Positions 34,371-43,741 of a DNA stretch of 64,000 nucleotides are shown in pieces. The first letter of the stretch is position 1. Every line of letters begins with the position of its first letter. Below the pieces are notes generated by a model, which was not told the origin of the DNA, did no database searches, and saw only the letters and a list, made by a program, of their open reading frames with translations. The stretch covers positions 1,426,001 to 1,490,000 of the forward strand of contig NZ_LT906443.1 in assembly GCF_900187135.1 (NCBI RefSeq), written 5' to 3'. The translations under genes and the position numbers were made by a program. This DNA is from Corynebacterium ulcerans. GTDB taxonomy: Bacteria; Actinomycetota; Actinomycetes; Mycobacteriales; Mycobacteriaceae.

Positions 34371-35339
34371 ATGCTCGCCAAAATCAAGAACCTTGACCCC
34401 CTCATCGTCCTCATAGTGCTGGCGGTCATCATTGCAATTTTCTTCCCAGCCAGCGGTGGTTTTGCCGATGTCTTTTCCACCGCAACCAAAATTGCAATCG
34501 CTTTACTCTTTTTCCTCTACGGTGCTCGGCTCTCCACTAAAGAAGCCCTCGACGGCCTGAAAAACTGGAAGCTGCATCTAACAATTCTCGCTTTTACTTT
34601 TGTGGTGTTCCCTGCGATAGGTCTAGCACTCAAGCCCCTCGATATGGTTATTTCCAGCGGAATATCTATGGGGATCCTGTATCTCACGCTAGTTCCTTCT
34701 ACTGTCCAATCGTCGGTCGCTTTCACTTCGATCGCACGGGGGAACGTCGCAGGGGCCATCGTCAGCGCCTCAGCTTCCAACCTCATCGGAGTTTTTGCCA
34801 CCCCGCTGTTAGTGATGGCGCTCATGACTACGGAGGGGGGAATGCACATTGACACCGGAGTTTTTCTGGACATTGCTGTCCAGCTGCTTCTACCTTTTGT
34901 CATTGGACAACTTCTGCGACGGTGGGTCAAAGACTTTGCTGCGAATAAAGCAACAAAAGCCGTGGATCGCGGATCCATTGCAATGGTGGTTTATTCCGCA
35001 TTTTCCGCAGGAATCGTCGCCGGAATTTGGTCATCCGTCAAAGCCTGGGAAGTACTTTTCCTCGTTATTTTCTCCATCGTCCTAGTCGCTTTTATGTTGT
35101 GGTTGACCAAATTTAGTGCACAAAAACTCGGTTTTAACCGGGGGGATGTTATCGCCATAGAATTTTGCGGAACAAAGAAATCTCTCGCTTCCGGGCTTCC
35201 CATGGCAGCCGTGATATTCGGCGGGACAAACCTAGGTCTGCTCATTCTTCCGCTGATGATTTTCCATCAGATACAACTCATGATGTGTTCCTGGCTTGCC
35301 GCCCGCTATGCTCGAAATTTGCCAGACAATCTCAACTAA
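34371..35339 (+). CDS. Bile acid:sodium symporter-like (BASS family) membrane protein
   Basis: The 322-residue protein has about ten hydrophobic segments. It matches the bacterial SBF-like group: LLFFLYGARLSTKEALDGL, YLTLVPSTVQSSVAFTSIARG, SASASNLIGVFATPLLV and EFCGTKKSLASGLPMAAVIF, the last two resembling the crossed helices that bind Na+ in BASS transporters. The substrate is unknown; bile acid transport is not implied. It is 54 bases downstream of the Rieske gene and perhaps separately transcribed. Confidence 0.85.
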   Translation: MLAKIKNLDPLIVLIVLAVIIAIFFPASGGFADVFSTATKIAIALLFFLYGARLSTKEALDGLKNWKLHLTILAFTFVVFPAIGLALKPLDMVISSGISMGILYLTLVPSTVQSSVAFTSIARGNVAGAIVSASASNLIGVFATPLLVMALMTTEGGMHIDTGVFLDIAVQLLLPFVIGQLLRRWVKDFAANKATKAVDRGSIAMVVYSAFSAGIVAGIWSSVKAWEVLFLVIFSIVLVAFMLWLTKFSAQKLGFNRGDVIAIEFCGTKKSLASGLPMAAVIFGGTNLGLLILPLMIFHQIQLMMCSWLAARYARNLPDNLN

Positions 35340-35363
35340 ACCCACTGCGTTCAGGAGAGCCCC

Positions 35364-35678
35364 ATGACTTCCTATCTTTATGTAAGAACAATAATGTCCA
35401 TCCCCGGCGTGGGAACCAGCAATCATATTGCAGAGCTAGAGCCCACCAATGCCACCGAATGTCGTTTGCACCGACTCCTTGAAGTGGATCCCACCAACAG
35501 TGTCTGCGGGGCAGCCCGCGACGGGGTAGTAGTGGGAATGGCAGCACCACCACAGCCTACGGTCCCTCATCCAGAGAGCTATGCAGACTTCCCAGACATC
35601 GAAACCGCATACTTATCACTAGAAGAATTTGAAGCACTGTGGTTTGAGGCGATAGAAAAATTTCCTGAACTACGCTGA
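35364..35678 (+). CDS. Small conserved-looking protein, possibly DUF6881-like
   Basis: The 104-residue protein starts behind a GGAG site eight bases upstream and lies 24 bases after the transporter gene. It has no signal peptide or membrane segment. The order of features, a short N-terminal strand, a basic RLHRLLEVDP region, a DGVVVGMA strand, Pro-rich middle and an acidic C-terminal helix (LSLEEFEALWFEAIEKF), resembles DUF6881 proteins, which are small and of unknown function. The match is by eye only. A very strong terminator follows. Confidence 0.6.
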   Translation: MTSYLYVRTIMSIPGVGTSNHIAELEPTNATECRLHRLLEVDPTNSVCGAARDGVVVGMAAPPQPTVPHPESYADFPDIETAYLSLEEFEALWFEAIEKFPELR

Positions 35679-35690
35679 TTTGCTCCGAAA

Positions 35691-35741
35691 CAAAGGCCGG
35701 CTTTCCAACCTACAGTTTAGAGGTTGGAAAGCCGGCCTTTG
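35691..35741. terminator. Bidirectional terminator with a 21-bp perfect stem
   Basis: The arm at 35691-35711 is exactly complementary to the arm at 35721-35741, with a nine-base loop ACAGTTTAG. It is A-rich on the left and T-rich on the right (CAAAGG...CCTTTG). It lies between the convergent ends of the small hypothetical gene and brnE, so it can serve both. Confidence 0.85.
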
Positions 35742-35760
35742 CGTATCCGGGAAGGCACAA

Positions 35761-36114
35761 TCACCACACAAGATTGACCAGAACCATATAAAAAACTGTT
35801 CCGCTGATAATGGATAGACCACAGTCTCTCCGCCACCAATGCACCAGCAGCGTAACAGCCGTGGCGATAAGCGCAGGCACGAGACCTCCCGTGGCACTCC
35901 GCGCAGCCGAAAGTGTGTACATAACGAGCACCACCATCACGCCCACAGGCATAGTTATCGCAAGCATGGACATCAAGGCACTACCTTTAAGTAACTTAAC
36001 TGCAGAAAAGGGGAGCCACCGCAACATAAAAGTGACCACAGCAACTGGCAGAAGCACGAGGATAACAGAGGAAAGCGTGACACCTTCGGGCAGTCCCAAC
36101 TGAGCAAACGTCAT
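35761..36114 (-). CDS. brnE: Branched-chain amino-acid exporter, small subunit (AzlD/BrnE)
   Basis: The 117-residue protein has four hydrophobic segments and matches AzlD/BrnE, the small partner of a two-component exporter for isoleucine, leucine, valine and methionine in C. glutamicum. Signature: FMLRWLPFSAVKLLKGS near the N-terminus. A longer frame starts at 36129, but the ATG at 36114 overlaps the brnF stop in an ATGA arrangement and has GGTGAAG upstream. The order brnF-brnE is the usual one. No Lrp-type regulator gene lies next to it here. Confidence 0.85.
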   Translation of the reverse strand: MTFAQLGLPEGVTLSSVILVLLPVAVVTFMLRWLPFSAVKLLKGSALMSMLAITMPVGVMVVLVMYTLSAARSATGGLVPALIATAVTLLVHWWRRDCGLSIISGTVFYMVLVNLVW

Positions 36115-36827
36115 TTCTTCACCTTCCATGTCAGTGCAGCATCCAAGCGTGGTTGCACGCTACGCACGAACAGCAAGAGAAAGTAAGCAACGAGCGCAAT
36201 GATGAGCATCTTCTGGGTGGAGATCAGGGCCGCAATGACAGATAAGACAATGGCAAAAAACGGCAATGACCAATCTTGATTATTACGAAACGCTTCCCAC
36301 GCCAGCACCACAAAAAGCGCAGTAAGAGCAAACTCCATTCCCTGAATGCCTGAAGGTAGGGCCACGCCAGCTAACGCTCCTACAACACCTGACAAAACCC
36401 ATAGAGCATGACAAAAAACCTGGACCGTCAACAACCTCACACTAGAAATATTTCCAGCCTCCGGTCGAGCTGAAACGATCGCATAGGCTTCATCGGTAAG
36501 CGAATACGTGGAATACGCTCTACCGATAATTGATGTAATTCGATGGCGCGGATATGTTAAGCCATAAAAAATATGGCGGAAATTTACCATAAAAGCTGTG
36601 ATTGCTGCAGATACGGGACCCGCCCCACCGGTAATAAGCGTAAGTGCAAGAAATTCCATTGAACCGGCATAAATCACGATGGAAAAAATTGGCGCCCACC
36701 ACCAGGCGAATCCCGATTGCGTCACCAATAAGCCAAAAGCAAGACCTAGCGGAATGAGGCCTAGCGCGACCGCCCAGGATTCTTTAATTCCTGCCCGAAT
36801 TTCAGACGATGTTTCACGTGAAACCAT
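36111..36827 (-). CDS. brnF: Branched-chain amino-acid exporter, large subunit (AzlC/BrnF)
   Basis: The 238-residue membrane protein has about six to seven hydrophobic segments and matches AzlC/BrnF: SWAVALGLIPLGLAFGLLVT, IYAGSMEFLALTLI, MVNFRHIFYGLTY and the YSLTDEAYAI segment. It works with BrnE. An upstream start (36872) is open, but AAAGAGG lies five bases before the ATG at 36827. A parS site covers codons 2-6 (VSRET), so ParB binding would sit on the translation start region of this gene. Confidence 0.88.
   Translation of the reverse strand: MVSRETSSEIRAGIKESWAVALGLIPLGLAFGLLVTQSGFAWWWAPIFSIVIYAGSMEFLALTLITGGAGPVSAAITAFMVNFRHIFYGLTYPRHRITSIIGRAYSTYSLTDEAYAIVSARPEAGNISSVRLLTVQVFCHALWVLSGVVGALAGVALPSGIQGMEFALTALFVVLAWEAFRNNQDWSLPFFAIVLSVIAALISTQKMLIIALVAYFLLLFVRSVQPRLDAALTWKVKK
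36810..36825. promoter_or_regulatory. parS site at the brnF start
   Basis: TGTTTCACGTGAAACC has the complete 14-base core. It overlaps the third base of the brnF start codon and the next codons, about 21 kb from dnaA. Confidence 0.9.
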
Positions 36828-36971
36828 CACAACCTCTTTTGTTGATTTTCCTCCAGAAAAGGTGAACACCAAGGAGATACGAATAAAAGAAACCGGGCAC
36901 CTAGCCCTACATAGAGCACAGTACCCATAAGAAGCCTCAAGAAAGGGGCATGTATCACCTTAAGTGAAAAC

Positions 36972-37568
36972 TTAGTTTTCGGATACGTCTATAGGATACG
37001 TTGAATACAAGGGGAGCGGCATAGGCTGACGCCTCATTACATCGCCCCAAACATCAACGCTTCCAGCAGCAATCACATCGGAAGACAATGCGGGCGCCAC
37101 GTACCATTCCCCCTTTTCAATCTCTTCATTCAATTGGCCGGGTTCCCATTCCACATAGCCAGCAAAAAGACGCAGCCCCGAAAGATCAGCCGCTATACCT
37201 TCTGGCTGGGCTCGCAGATCCACGTGTACCAACCGATTAGCTAAGCGATTGAAATGCGGATGCGCAGCAATATCCACCCCTGGGGCTGTAACTCCTAGTC
37301 CTACCACTCCCTGCTGATTAAGTGGGCCGCCGATATAAAGAGCCTGGGGCTTGGATACTAACGGGGCCCATTCTGGCATCACGTTAAACACGGCGACGTC
37401 ACTCCGCGAAGCAAGGTTCACACCGAACGTCGTAACTTCATTGTGCTCAAGAAGCAGAATGACATTCCGTGCAAACACAGAACTTTCCATAGAAGGCGCC
37501 GCTATGAGTAGCATTCCCGGAGCAGGTTCATTTCGCTCCATAGCATTAAATAACCGATCTGCATACAT
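36972..37568 (-). CDS. YqgE/AlgH family protein (UPF0301)
   Basis: The 198-residue cytoplasmic protein belongs to the YqgE/AlgH family of unknown function. Landmarks are GMLLIAAPSMESSVFARNVI, LLLEHNEVTTFGVNLA, LYIGGPLNQQGVVGL and FAGYVEWEPGQLNEEIEKG. The open frame extends to 37661, but GGGAGG lies eight bases before the ATG at 37568. It is located directly downstream of the CCA-adding enzyme gene on the same strand (25 bases), so it is likely in the same transcript. Confidence 0.88.
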   Translation of the reverse strand: MYADRLFNAMERNEPAPGMLLIAAPSMESSVFARNVILLLEHNEVTTFGVNLASRSDVAVFNVMPEWAPLVSKPQALYIGGPLNQQGVVGLGVTAPGVDIAAHPHFNRLANRLVHVDLRAQPEGIAADLSGLRLFAGYVEWEPGQLNEEIEKGEWYVAPALSSDVIAAGSVDVWGDVMRRQPMPLPLYSTYPIDVSEN

Positions 37569-37593
37569 ATCGCACGCCTCCCTTATTTTCCTT

Positions 37594-39126
37594 CTACTTT
37601 TCCAACTCAGACATGTCGGCGGCATTATGGTTTTGCGACCACCATGCTTTGAGTTCCGCAATGGCCTCTTCGCGCTCCAAAGGACCGCGTTCCAACCGTA
37701 GTTCTTTCAGGAAAGACCATGCTTTACCCACGTCAGGACCGGGCTTAAGGTCAAGTAGTGTCATAATCTCATTTCCATCGAGATCAGGACGCACCCGCTG
37801 AAGATCTTCCCGCTCAGCAATGTCCGCGATGCGTTCTTCTAGGTGATCATATGTCCGCTGAAGTCGGGCTGCCTTCTTTTTGTTACGCGTTGTGCAATCT
37901 GCACGGACAAGCTTATGCAGCTTGGAAAGCAAGGGACCCGCATCCGTTACATAACGGCGTACAGCAGAATCCGTCCATTCCCCCTCACTAAACCCGTGGA
38001 ACCGCATATGTAGCCGGATAAGGTCACTGACGTCATTCACCATCTGCTTAGAGTATTTAAGCGTGCGCATGCGTGCTCGCATGATCCGAGCACCTACGAT
38101 TTCGTGGTGATGAAAACTCACTTTTCCATCATCGTTAAAAGCCCGGGTGTCCGGCTTGCCGCAATCATGCATGAGGGAGGCCCATCTCAGTACTACGTCG
38201 GGGCCATCCTCCTCCTGCTCCATCGCCTGGCGCAGGACTGTAAGCGAATGCAGATACACATCCTTATGCTGCCGGTGCTCGTCTTGTGTAAGTCGTAGCG
38301 CGGGGATTTCCGGAATAATACGCTCAGCAAGCCCGGTATCCACCATGAGGTCAATGCCATCCCATGGCGCCCGACCGCAGAGTAGTTTATCCAGCTCCAC
38401 TTGCACTCGCTCAACAGTGATGCGATCGATCTGATCCGCCATCTGTGTCATTGCGTTGCAGACGCGATCGGCGACAGAAAATTCTAATTGTGAAACAAAC
38501 CTGGCAGCACGAAGCATACGCAATGGATCGTCGTTAAAGCTTTGCTCAGGGGCAGAAGGCGTATCTAAGACACTTTCTACTAAGTCATCCATTCCGTTGA
38601 CAGGATCATGGAACGTCATTTCACCAGTGGGATGTATTTCTACGGCCATGGCATTGACACGGAAGTCTCTACGGATAAGGTCGCCCTCTAGTGTGTCACC
38701 AAATTGCACTTCCGGGTTTCTCGTTTTCCCGTCGTACACGTCTGAACGAAACGTGGTGATCTCTATTTGTTGCCCGTCTTTTTCTGCGGATACCGTTCCA
38801 AAATCGATTCCAGTATCCCACACCACAGGTGTGTAGTCATTGAGAATCTCCATCACGATCTCTGGACGAGCATCGGTAGTGAAGTCCAAGTCATTGCCCA
38901 GCTCATCGAGAAGAGCATCACGCACGGAACCTCCTACGAGGTAAAGGCGGTGTCCGCGATCTTGAAAAAGCTGAGCGAGGGGGGCCAACAGAGGAGCAAG
39001 ATCTGCCAATGTGCGCTGCGCACGGGCAAGAAGCTCAATGCGGTTCGGTGAATCGCTTGCCGAGACGTTCTCGGTAGTGTTGGCATCAATAGGGGCAACA
39101 GAGGACGCGGCGGAGGATGAGTTCAT
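37594..39126 (-). CDS. cca: CCA tRNA nucleotidyltransferase
   Basis: The class II nucleotidyltransferase adds or repairs the CCA end of tRNA. The N-terminal domain has YLVGGSVRDALLDEL followed by the metal-binding DLDFTT, then EITTFRSDVYDGKTRNPEV and RRDFRVNAMAVE. RMLRAARFVSQL follows, and an HD domain (RWASLMHDCGKPDTR, HHHEIVGARI) is in the C-terminal half. Start choice is open: the ATG at 39126 (510 residues) follows AGGGA, and an ATG at 39195 would add 23 residues after CAGG. The divergent NUDIX gene and this order are conserved in Corynebacteriales. Confidence 0.92.
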   Translation of the reverse strand: MNSSSAASSVAPIDANTTENVSASDSPNRIELLARAQRTLADLAPLLAPLAQLFQDRGHRLYLVGGSVRDALLDELGNDLDFTTDARPEIVMEILNDYTPVVWDTGIDFGTVSAEKDGQQIEITTFRSDVYDGKTRNPEVQFGDTLEGDLIRRDFRVNAMAVEIHPTGEMTFHDPVNGMDDLVESVLDTPSAPEQSFNDDPLRMLRAARFVSQLEFSVADRVCNAMTQMADQIDRITVERVQVELDKLLCGRAPWDGIDLMVDTGLAERIIPEIPALRLTQDEHRQHKDVYLHSLTVLRQAMEQEEDGPDVVLRWASLMHDCGKPDTRAFNDDGKVSFHHHEIVGARIMRARMRTLKYSKQMVNDVSDLIRLHMRFHGFSEGEWTDSAVRRYVTDAGPLLSKLHKLVRADCTTRNKKKAARLQRTYDHLEERIADIAEREDLQRVRPDLDGNEIMTLLDLKPGPDVGKAWSFLKELRLERGPLEREEAIAELKAWWSQNHNAADMSELEK

Positions 39127-39603
39127 TATCCCTACGGTGTACGAACCATCATTGGTAATGGTTGTGTGCTGCTTACTCTGTGAATTCACGCGCATGAGTT
39201 TACCTGGTTAATTCCATTACCATTATTTCTCTATACTGCGCCCCGGCTAGACGACGCCACTCACGTATCTTCCTCTTGCATTACCAAGATACTGCCGGCA
39301 AGTTCATCAGCCATTTTCCCACCACCAGGGAAATATAACTGAATCTTCTTACTCAAATCACGGTATCCAAATGCGTAATCACTCACTTATAGTTGTTAAA
39401 GTTATGGTGATCACGTCCACATTTTTTCACCTCATTTACTAGATCTTTCCCACCTTTTCGGGTCAAGAAGTCCATTTTCTACGTCATCTGCCACCTAGAT
39501 GTATGGCTAAATACGCCACACACGTTGTTCACGATTACTCTTTTCTTTTAAAGAAGCGGTTCATAGGTACCTTCTCAAGGTTGAAAAGGATACGATCAGC
39601 GAG
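39127..39603. other. Intergenic region between cca and the NUDIX gene
   Basis: About 400-480 bases, depending on the cca start, hold no supported gene. The stretch is AT-rich and must contain two divergent promoters. I recognise no operator or riboswitch. Confidence 0.5.
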
Positions 39604-40683
39604 ATGAGCGAAAACGAACAATCGCGCCCAAATGCGGTGAATTCTACGGAATCCACCGCACCACGGCGCAGAAGACGCACGCGGTCACGCCGTTTTAGCA
39701 GTGATCAGACGGGGCGCTCTTCGCAGTCGCATCGAACTGCCGAAGGGGGCCGTACTTCTGCAACCCAACAGGCAGGGGCAAAGCGCAACACTAATGCACA
39801 AGCTTCTGGTGAGGGGCGCGCTTCAAAACGCAAAAATAGTCCGTCTCAAGAAAACGCTAACGGTAGTTCTTCCCGCGGGCGAAAAAATAACGAGACCCGC
39901 AAATCCAACAAGTCTCGTGCAACAGGTTCTCGCTCCACTACGACACGAAACACGGTAAAGCGCAAGGACAACCAAGAAACAACGCCACCGCAAGGTAACG
40001 AGTCAAGCGATAATGAATCTCGCGCTACTCGACGTAAACGACGCACACGGACGGGACAGCGCACCGCTCAGCGCTCTACCTCCGCACCGGAAAATAAGCG
40101 TCGCCGGCGTCGACCGCAAACCTCTCATCGCTCTAGAAATAGTCGCGCTAGCCTCCGGAACCAGTATCAGACATCCAAGATCAACACTCGCGATGAAACT
40201 TCCGCGGGCGGTTTGGTGATCTCTGGACTGGCTGAGGCAGTTGACAACAACAATAACGTTGATCTTTCCCGTATTTATGTAGCGCTCATTGGACGACTCG
40301 ATAGGAGAGGCCGCCTTTTGTGGTCCATGCCTAAAGGTCACGTCGAACCAGGTGAAGACAAAGGGAAAACCGCCGAACGCGAGGTATGGGAAGAGACTGG
40401 AATACACGGCGAAGTTTTCGCGGATCTCGGCACGATTGATTATTGGTTTGTATCGGAGGGAGTGCGTATTCACAAGACAGTTCATCACCATTTACTGCGA
40501 TACGTCGATGGTGATCTCAACGATGAGGATCCAGAGGTTACTGAGGTCTCCTGGATCCCAGCCAATGAGCTTATTGAACATTTTGCTTATGCCGACGAGC
40601 GTAAACTAGCCCGCATCGCGCACGATTTAATCCCAGAATATGCCATCAAAGAGAAGGCAGAGGGAAGGAAAACCCCGCGGTGA
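39604..40683 (+). CDS. NUDIX hydrolase with a long basic N-terminal tail
   Basis: The 359-residue protein consists of a disordered, Arg/Lys/Ser/Thr-rich tail (about residues 1-195) and a C-terminal NUDIX domain (about 200-345). The NUDIX box is intact: [12 protein letters not shown], then [11 protein letters not shown], which fits GX5EX7REUXEEXGU. It corresponds by position to MutT4 (Rv3908) of M. tuberculosis. The domain would hydrolyse a nucleoside diphosphate derivative; substrate unknown. The tail contains several RRR/KRRRRR clusters and could bind nucleic acid or ribosomes. It overlaps the next gene by four bases (GTGA), showing an operon with the DUF6049 and murJ genes. Confidence 0.9.
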   Translation: MSENEQSRPNAVNSTESTAPRRRRRTRSRRFSSDQTGRSSQSHRTAEGGRTSATQQAGAKRNTNAQASGEGRASKRKNSPSQENANGSSSRGRKNNETRKSNKSRATGSRSTTTRNTVKRKDNQETTPPQGNESSDNESRATRRKRRTRTGQRTAQRSTSAPENKRRRRRPQTSHRSRNSRASLRNQYQTSKINTRDETSAGGLVISGLAEAVDNNNNVDLSRIYVALIGRLDRRGRLLWSMPKGHVEPGEDKGKTAEREVWEETGIHGEVFADLGTIDYWFVSEGVRIHKTVHHHLLRYVDGDLNDEDPEVTEVSWIPANELIEHFAYADERKLARIAHDLIPEYAIKEKAEGRKTPR

Positions 40684-43583
40684 GCACTATCAATCTCACC
40701 TCCATCAAGTTACTCAGCGAACATATGCGATTAAGCACCGCTGAGCTTTTGGCGACGGTTCCATCGGATTCGCCCAAGAACCGTTCGACGGCTCGCACTC
40801 GACGGCCTTTCGCCCTAGGAATATTTCCTTTATCCCTGTTGTCTCGCACTGGGACAGCGCTACTGACGCTTGCCTTATGCAGTGCCACGCTCGCACATGC
40901 GCCACAGGCTGCCGCAGATGCCCTTCCGTTGTCACCGATGGGGCCGACTTCTCATCGTTGGATCAACCCTGATGTACGTTCAATCGACGTCAATGCCAAG
41001 GTCAAAATACAAATCCTTAAAGTCGATTCGCATATCCAGCTCGGCGAAAAGATACATCTTTCTCTCCGCATCATCAATAATTCCGATTCTCCGATCGACC
41101 AGAGCTCTGCGAAGATTGTGGCTCGTCATGCAGACGCAGAACCGACCGTCGCCGGTGCCCGTACCGTGCTCGCGGCTGCACCTTCTTCCTACCCGTATCT
41201 TGCAAGCCCAATTCCAATTCAGTCAAAGATCGCGCCTGGTAGTTCCAAAGATATAGACATCAGCATAGACACGGGGGCGACAGAGCCCGGAGGACTACAG
41301 CTGCGTTCTGCTGGCTCTTACCCCATACTGATTGGGCTGCACGATGCCTCTGACAGTATTTACAGCACACAGAGATTCCTTCTCTCTGCATCCGCACCGC
41401 ATAAGCCCGAGGGCGCAGCGCAGGACCCTAAGCATCTCAGCATGGTCCTGCCTATCACAGCGGAAGTCGATATCGTTGGTGGTGAAACCGGCGAGGCCCC
41501 CGAACGCGCGCCTCTTATCATGCGTTCGGAAGCTCTGACCGAAGAGATTGCGCATGGCGGCCGCCTAGATCAGCTTCTCGACGCCTACCTCGCTGCACGC
41601 GCTTCAACACCAGAGATCAGCGCAGCGAGCTGCTTAGCTATTGATCCGCAATTTCTTGATGTCACCCGGCGTATGTCTGAGGGATATAGCGTGGCACCAC
41701 AGCGGCCTAGCTCGGTGTCGGAGAACAGACGTCTCCGCGATTCCTGGAATATTGAGGATGAAACAGAAAAGCATGTCCCTGGCAGGGGACAAAAAGCCGC
41801 TGCTGAGTGGTTAGAAAAGTTAGGAAAAGCCACTGAAGATACCTGCACTGTGGCTATGCCGTGGGCTAATGCTGATCTCAACGCGGTGGCTAAAACCAAC
41901 AACCCATGGTTGATGCGTGAGGCCCTACAGCGCGGCTCTGGAATCATTAAAGATGTGCTGGGGGTTACCCCGGAATCCAATATCGTGATCCCCGGCACGG
42001 GTTACATCACTGCACAAGCTGCAGCTTCTTTGGGATGGGCTGACCAAAAGGAAAGCGCGGATGGTACACAACCTCCAACCACGAGCGATATCAGTGCAGC
42101 GTGGGAGGCTGCTAAGGCTAAGGAAGCTAAATCCCAGCCGGATGAAGATTCGCTTAAGGAATCGCCAGCTAAAGATTCTGAGGCATCGTTGGATAGTGTT
42201 CGTGATTCCGCTGTCCCAACCACTGCACCTACGGCTCAGGTACCGGTTTCTGTCCTCGTCGCTGACAATACGGTGTGGCAGGCCCCCAAAGTAGATCGTT
42301 TTGGCCAGCTAGCAGCTGGTGTGCGTTCTGTAGCATATCAAGGGTCGCTGTCCGCCACACTTGCCCAGGCATCTCCAAAGCCAGTGACAGCGGGATACGG
42401 CAATTATGACATTCGCTTTGACTATTCGCTCGATTCTGAGGCCGCTCGGATGGCTACTGGTGCAGCAGCTATCGATGCTGCTGTCGCGGAGAACACACAG
42501 CCGACGCTGTTGATGATGCCTACATCGATACGGAACCCCAATTCCTGGTTCGAGGCAATCTCTACGTTGTTACGGGAGCATTCCGCATTGCCTATGACCC
42601 TGCGCGACTACGTCACTATGTCGCAGCAGCAGGAAGGGGAACTTGCTGCACAAGCTGCGGCTGCGGCTGCGACGTCGGCAAGCGGCGATGGATCGCCGAG
42701 CAGTATCTCTAGCAGCGGCCTGGTAGAAGGCAGATATGGCGCACCTTATGACGATCCCACAGTAGTCTCGGACACAGAAATCTTGCGGGCACGCCAGCAA
42801 TCGGATTATACCGACGATCTCACGGGTCTCATGATTAATGACGCCGCCATCGCATTGTCTCCCTATAACTTCACCGCGCCATTGCGGCAGGATTTACTCC
42901 GCGCGCTCAGCGTCAACGGACGACGTTCCATTAATAGTTTTGACCAGAAGATTGCCCGAGCCACCGCTTTATCCAATGAAAATCGCGATGCGCTCACGGA
43001 ATTGCGCAGCTCCGTCACATTGTTGTCGCCGGGCAACGTGTACACCAGACTTTCCCCGTCCTCACCGCTACTTATCGCGGCAAAGAACGGGCTGCCGCTG
43101 CCCGTTGATGCGCGCATTCGTTTTAACGGGCCTGAAGGCGCTTCAATTAAGGTGAAAAACAGCCTGGTTATTCCGGCAAAAGGTTCCATCACCGCACAGA
43201 TGATCGCTCAGCTTCCCGACGACGATGACCAAACCAATCTCAAGCTATGGCTAGCCACGCCAACAGGTGCGGCAATCTCCAACCCTGTGACTATCGCTGT
43301 ACAAACACGATCTGGTTTTGTGGGACAATCTGGCATCGCCCTCACTGTAGTTCTGGGACTCTTTGCCTTGCTCTTCTTGCGTTTCTTTGTCAAACGCAAA
43401 CGCCGTACTCATGGCGAACCACAAGTAACAACGCGTTCTCTTTCTCCTGTATCAACCACGCGGCTTCCACCCGTACGCAGGCCGCGTCGTCGCAGTGAAG
43501 GCTCAGTTCGTGATGGCGACCGTACCAGTGGTGATGCCAGCTCGGATGATTCTGGAACAGGTCTTCAATCTCCGCGTCCATAG
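40680..43583 (+). CDS. DUF6049-like large envelope protein (Rv3909 position)
   Basis: The 967-residue protein has a hydrophobic segment at about residues 44-78 (signal anchor or signal peptide), a long extracytoplasmic part, a membrane helix near residues 880-905, and a short basic cytoplasmic tail with RPRRRSEG. Its position between the NUDIX gene and murJ matches Rv3909 of M. tuberculosis, a DUF6049 protein of unknown function. The GTG start overlaps the previous stop; an ATG at 40725 is an alternative. Its constant linkage to murJ suggests a role at the site of cell-wall synthesis, which is inference. Confidence 0.8.
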   Translation: MSTINLTSIKLLSEHMRLSTAELLATVPSDSPKNRSTARTRRPFALGIFPLSLLSRTGTALLTLALCSATLAHAPQAAADALPLSPMGPTSHRWINPDVRSIDVNAKVKIQILKVDSHIQLGEKIHLSLRIINNSDSPIDQSSAKIVARHADAEPTVAGARTVLAAAPSSYPYLASPIPIQSKIAPGSSKDIDISIDTGATEPGGLQLRSAGSYPILIGLHDASDSIYSTQRFLLSASAPHKPEGAAQDPKHLSMVLPITAEVDIVGGETGEAPERAPLIMRSEALTEEIAHGGRLDQLLDAYLAARASTPEISAASCLAIDPQFLDVTRRMSEGYSVAPQRPSSVSENRRLRDSWNIEDETEKHVPGRGQKAAAEWLEKLGKATEDTCTVAMPWANADLNAVAKTNNPWLMREALQRGSGIIKDVLGVTPESNIVIPGTGYITAQAAASLGWADQKESADGTQPPTTSDISAAWEAAKAKEAKSQPDEDSLKESPAKDSEASLDSVRDSAVPTTAPTAQVPVSVLVADNTVWQAPKVDRFGQLAAGVRSVAYQGSLSATLAQASPKPVTAGYGNYDIRFDYSLDSEAARMATGAAAIDAAVAENTQPTLLMMPTSIRNPNSWFEAISTLLREHSALPMTLRDYVTMSQQQEGELAAQAAAAAATSASGDGSPSSISSSGLVEGRYGAPYDDPTVVSDTEILRARQQSDYTDDLTGLMINDAAIALSPYNFTAPLRQDLLRALSVNGRRSINSFDQKIARATALSNENRDALTELRSSVTLLSPGNVYTRLSPSSPLLIAAKNGLPLPVDARIRFNGPEGASIKVKNSLVIPAKGSITAQMIAQLPDDDDQTNLKLWLATPTGAAISNPVTIAVQTRSGFVGQSGIALTVVLGLFALLFLRFFVKRKRRTHGEPQVTTRSLSPVSTTRLPPVRRPRRRSEGSVRDGDRTSGDASSDDSGTGLQSPRP

Positions 43584-43741
43584 CGGAGAGATAAAGACAC
43601 CCCCTTTCAACAGTTCTCGAGGCTACAACCAGCACTACACTGATTGCCCCCGATCTTTCCCCTTGACGCCACACAGGTTTTCGTCCCTCCGACTCGCACG
43701 AAAACCGTGGCGGCGACCATAGAAAAGAAGCAGGATTCCAG

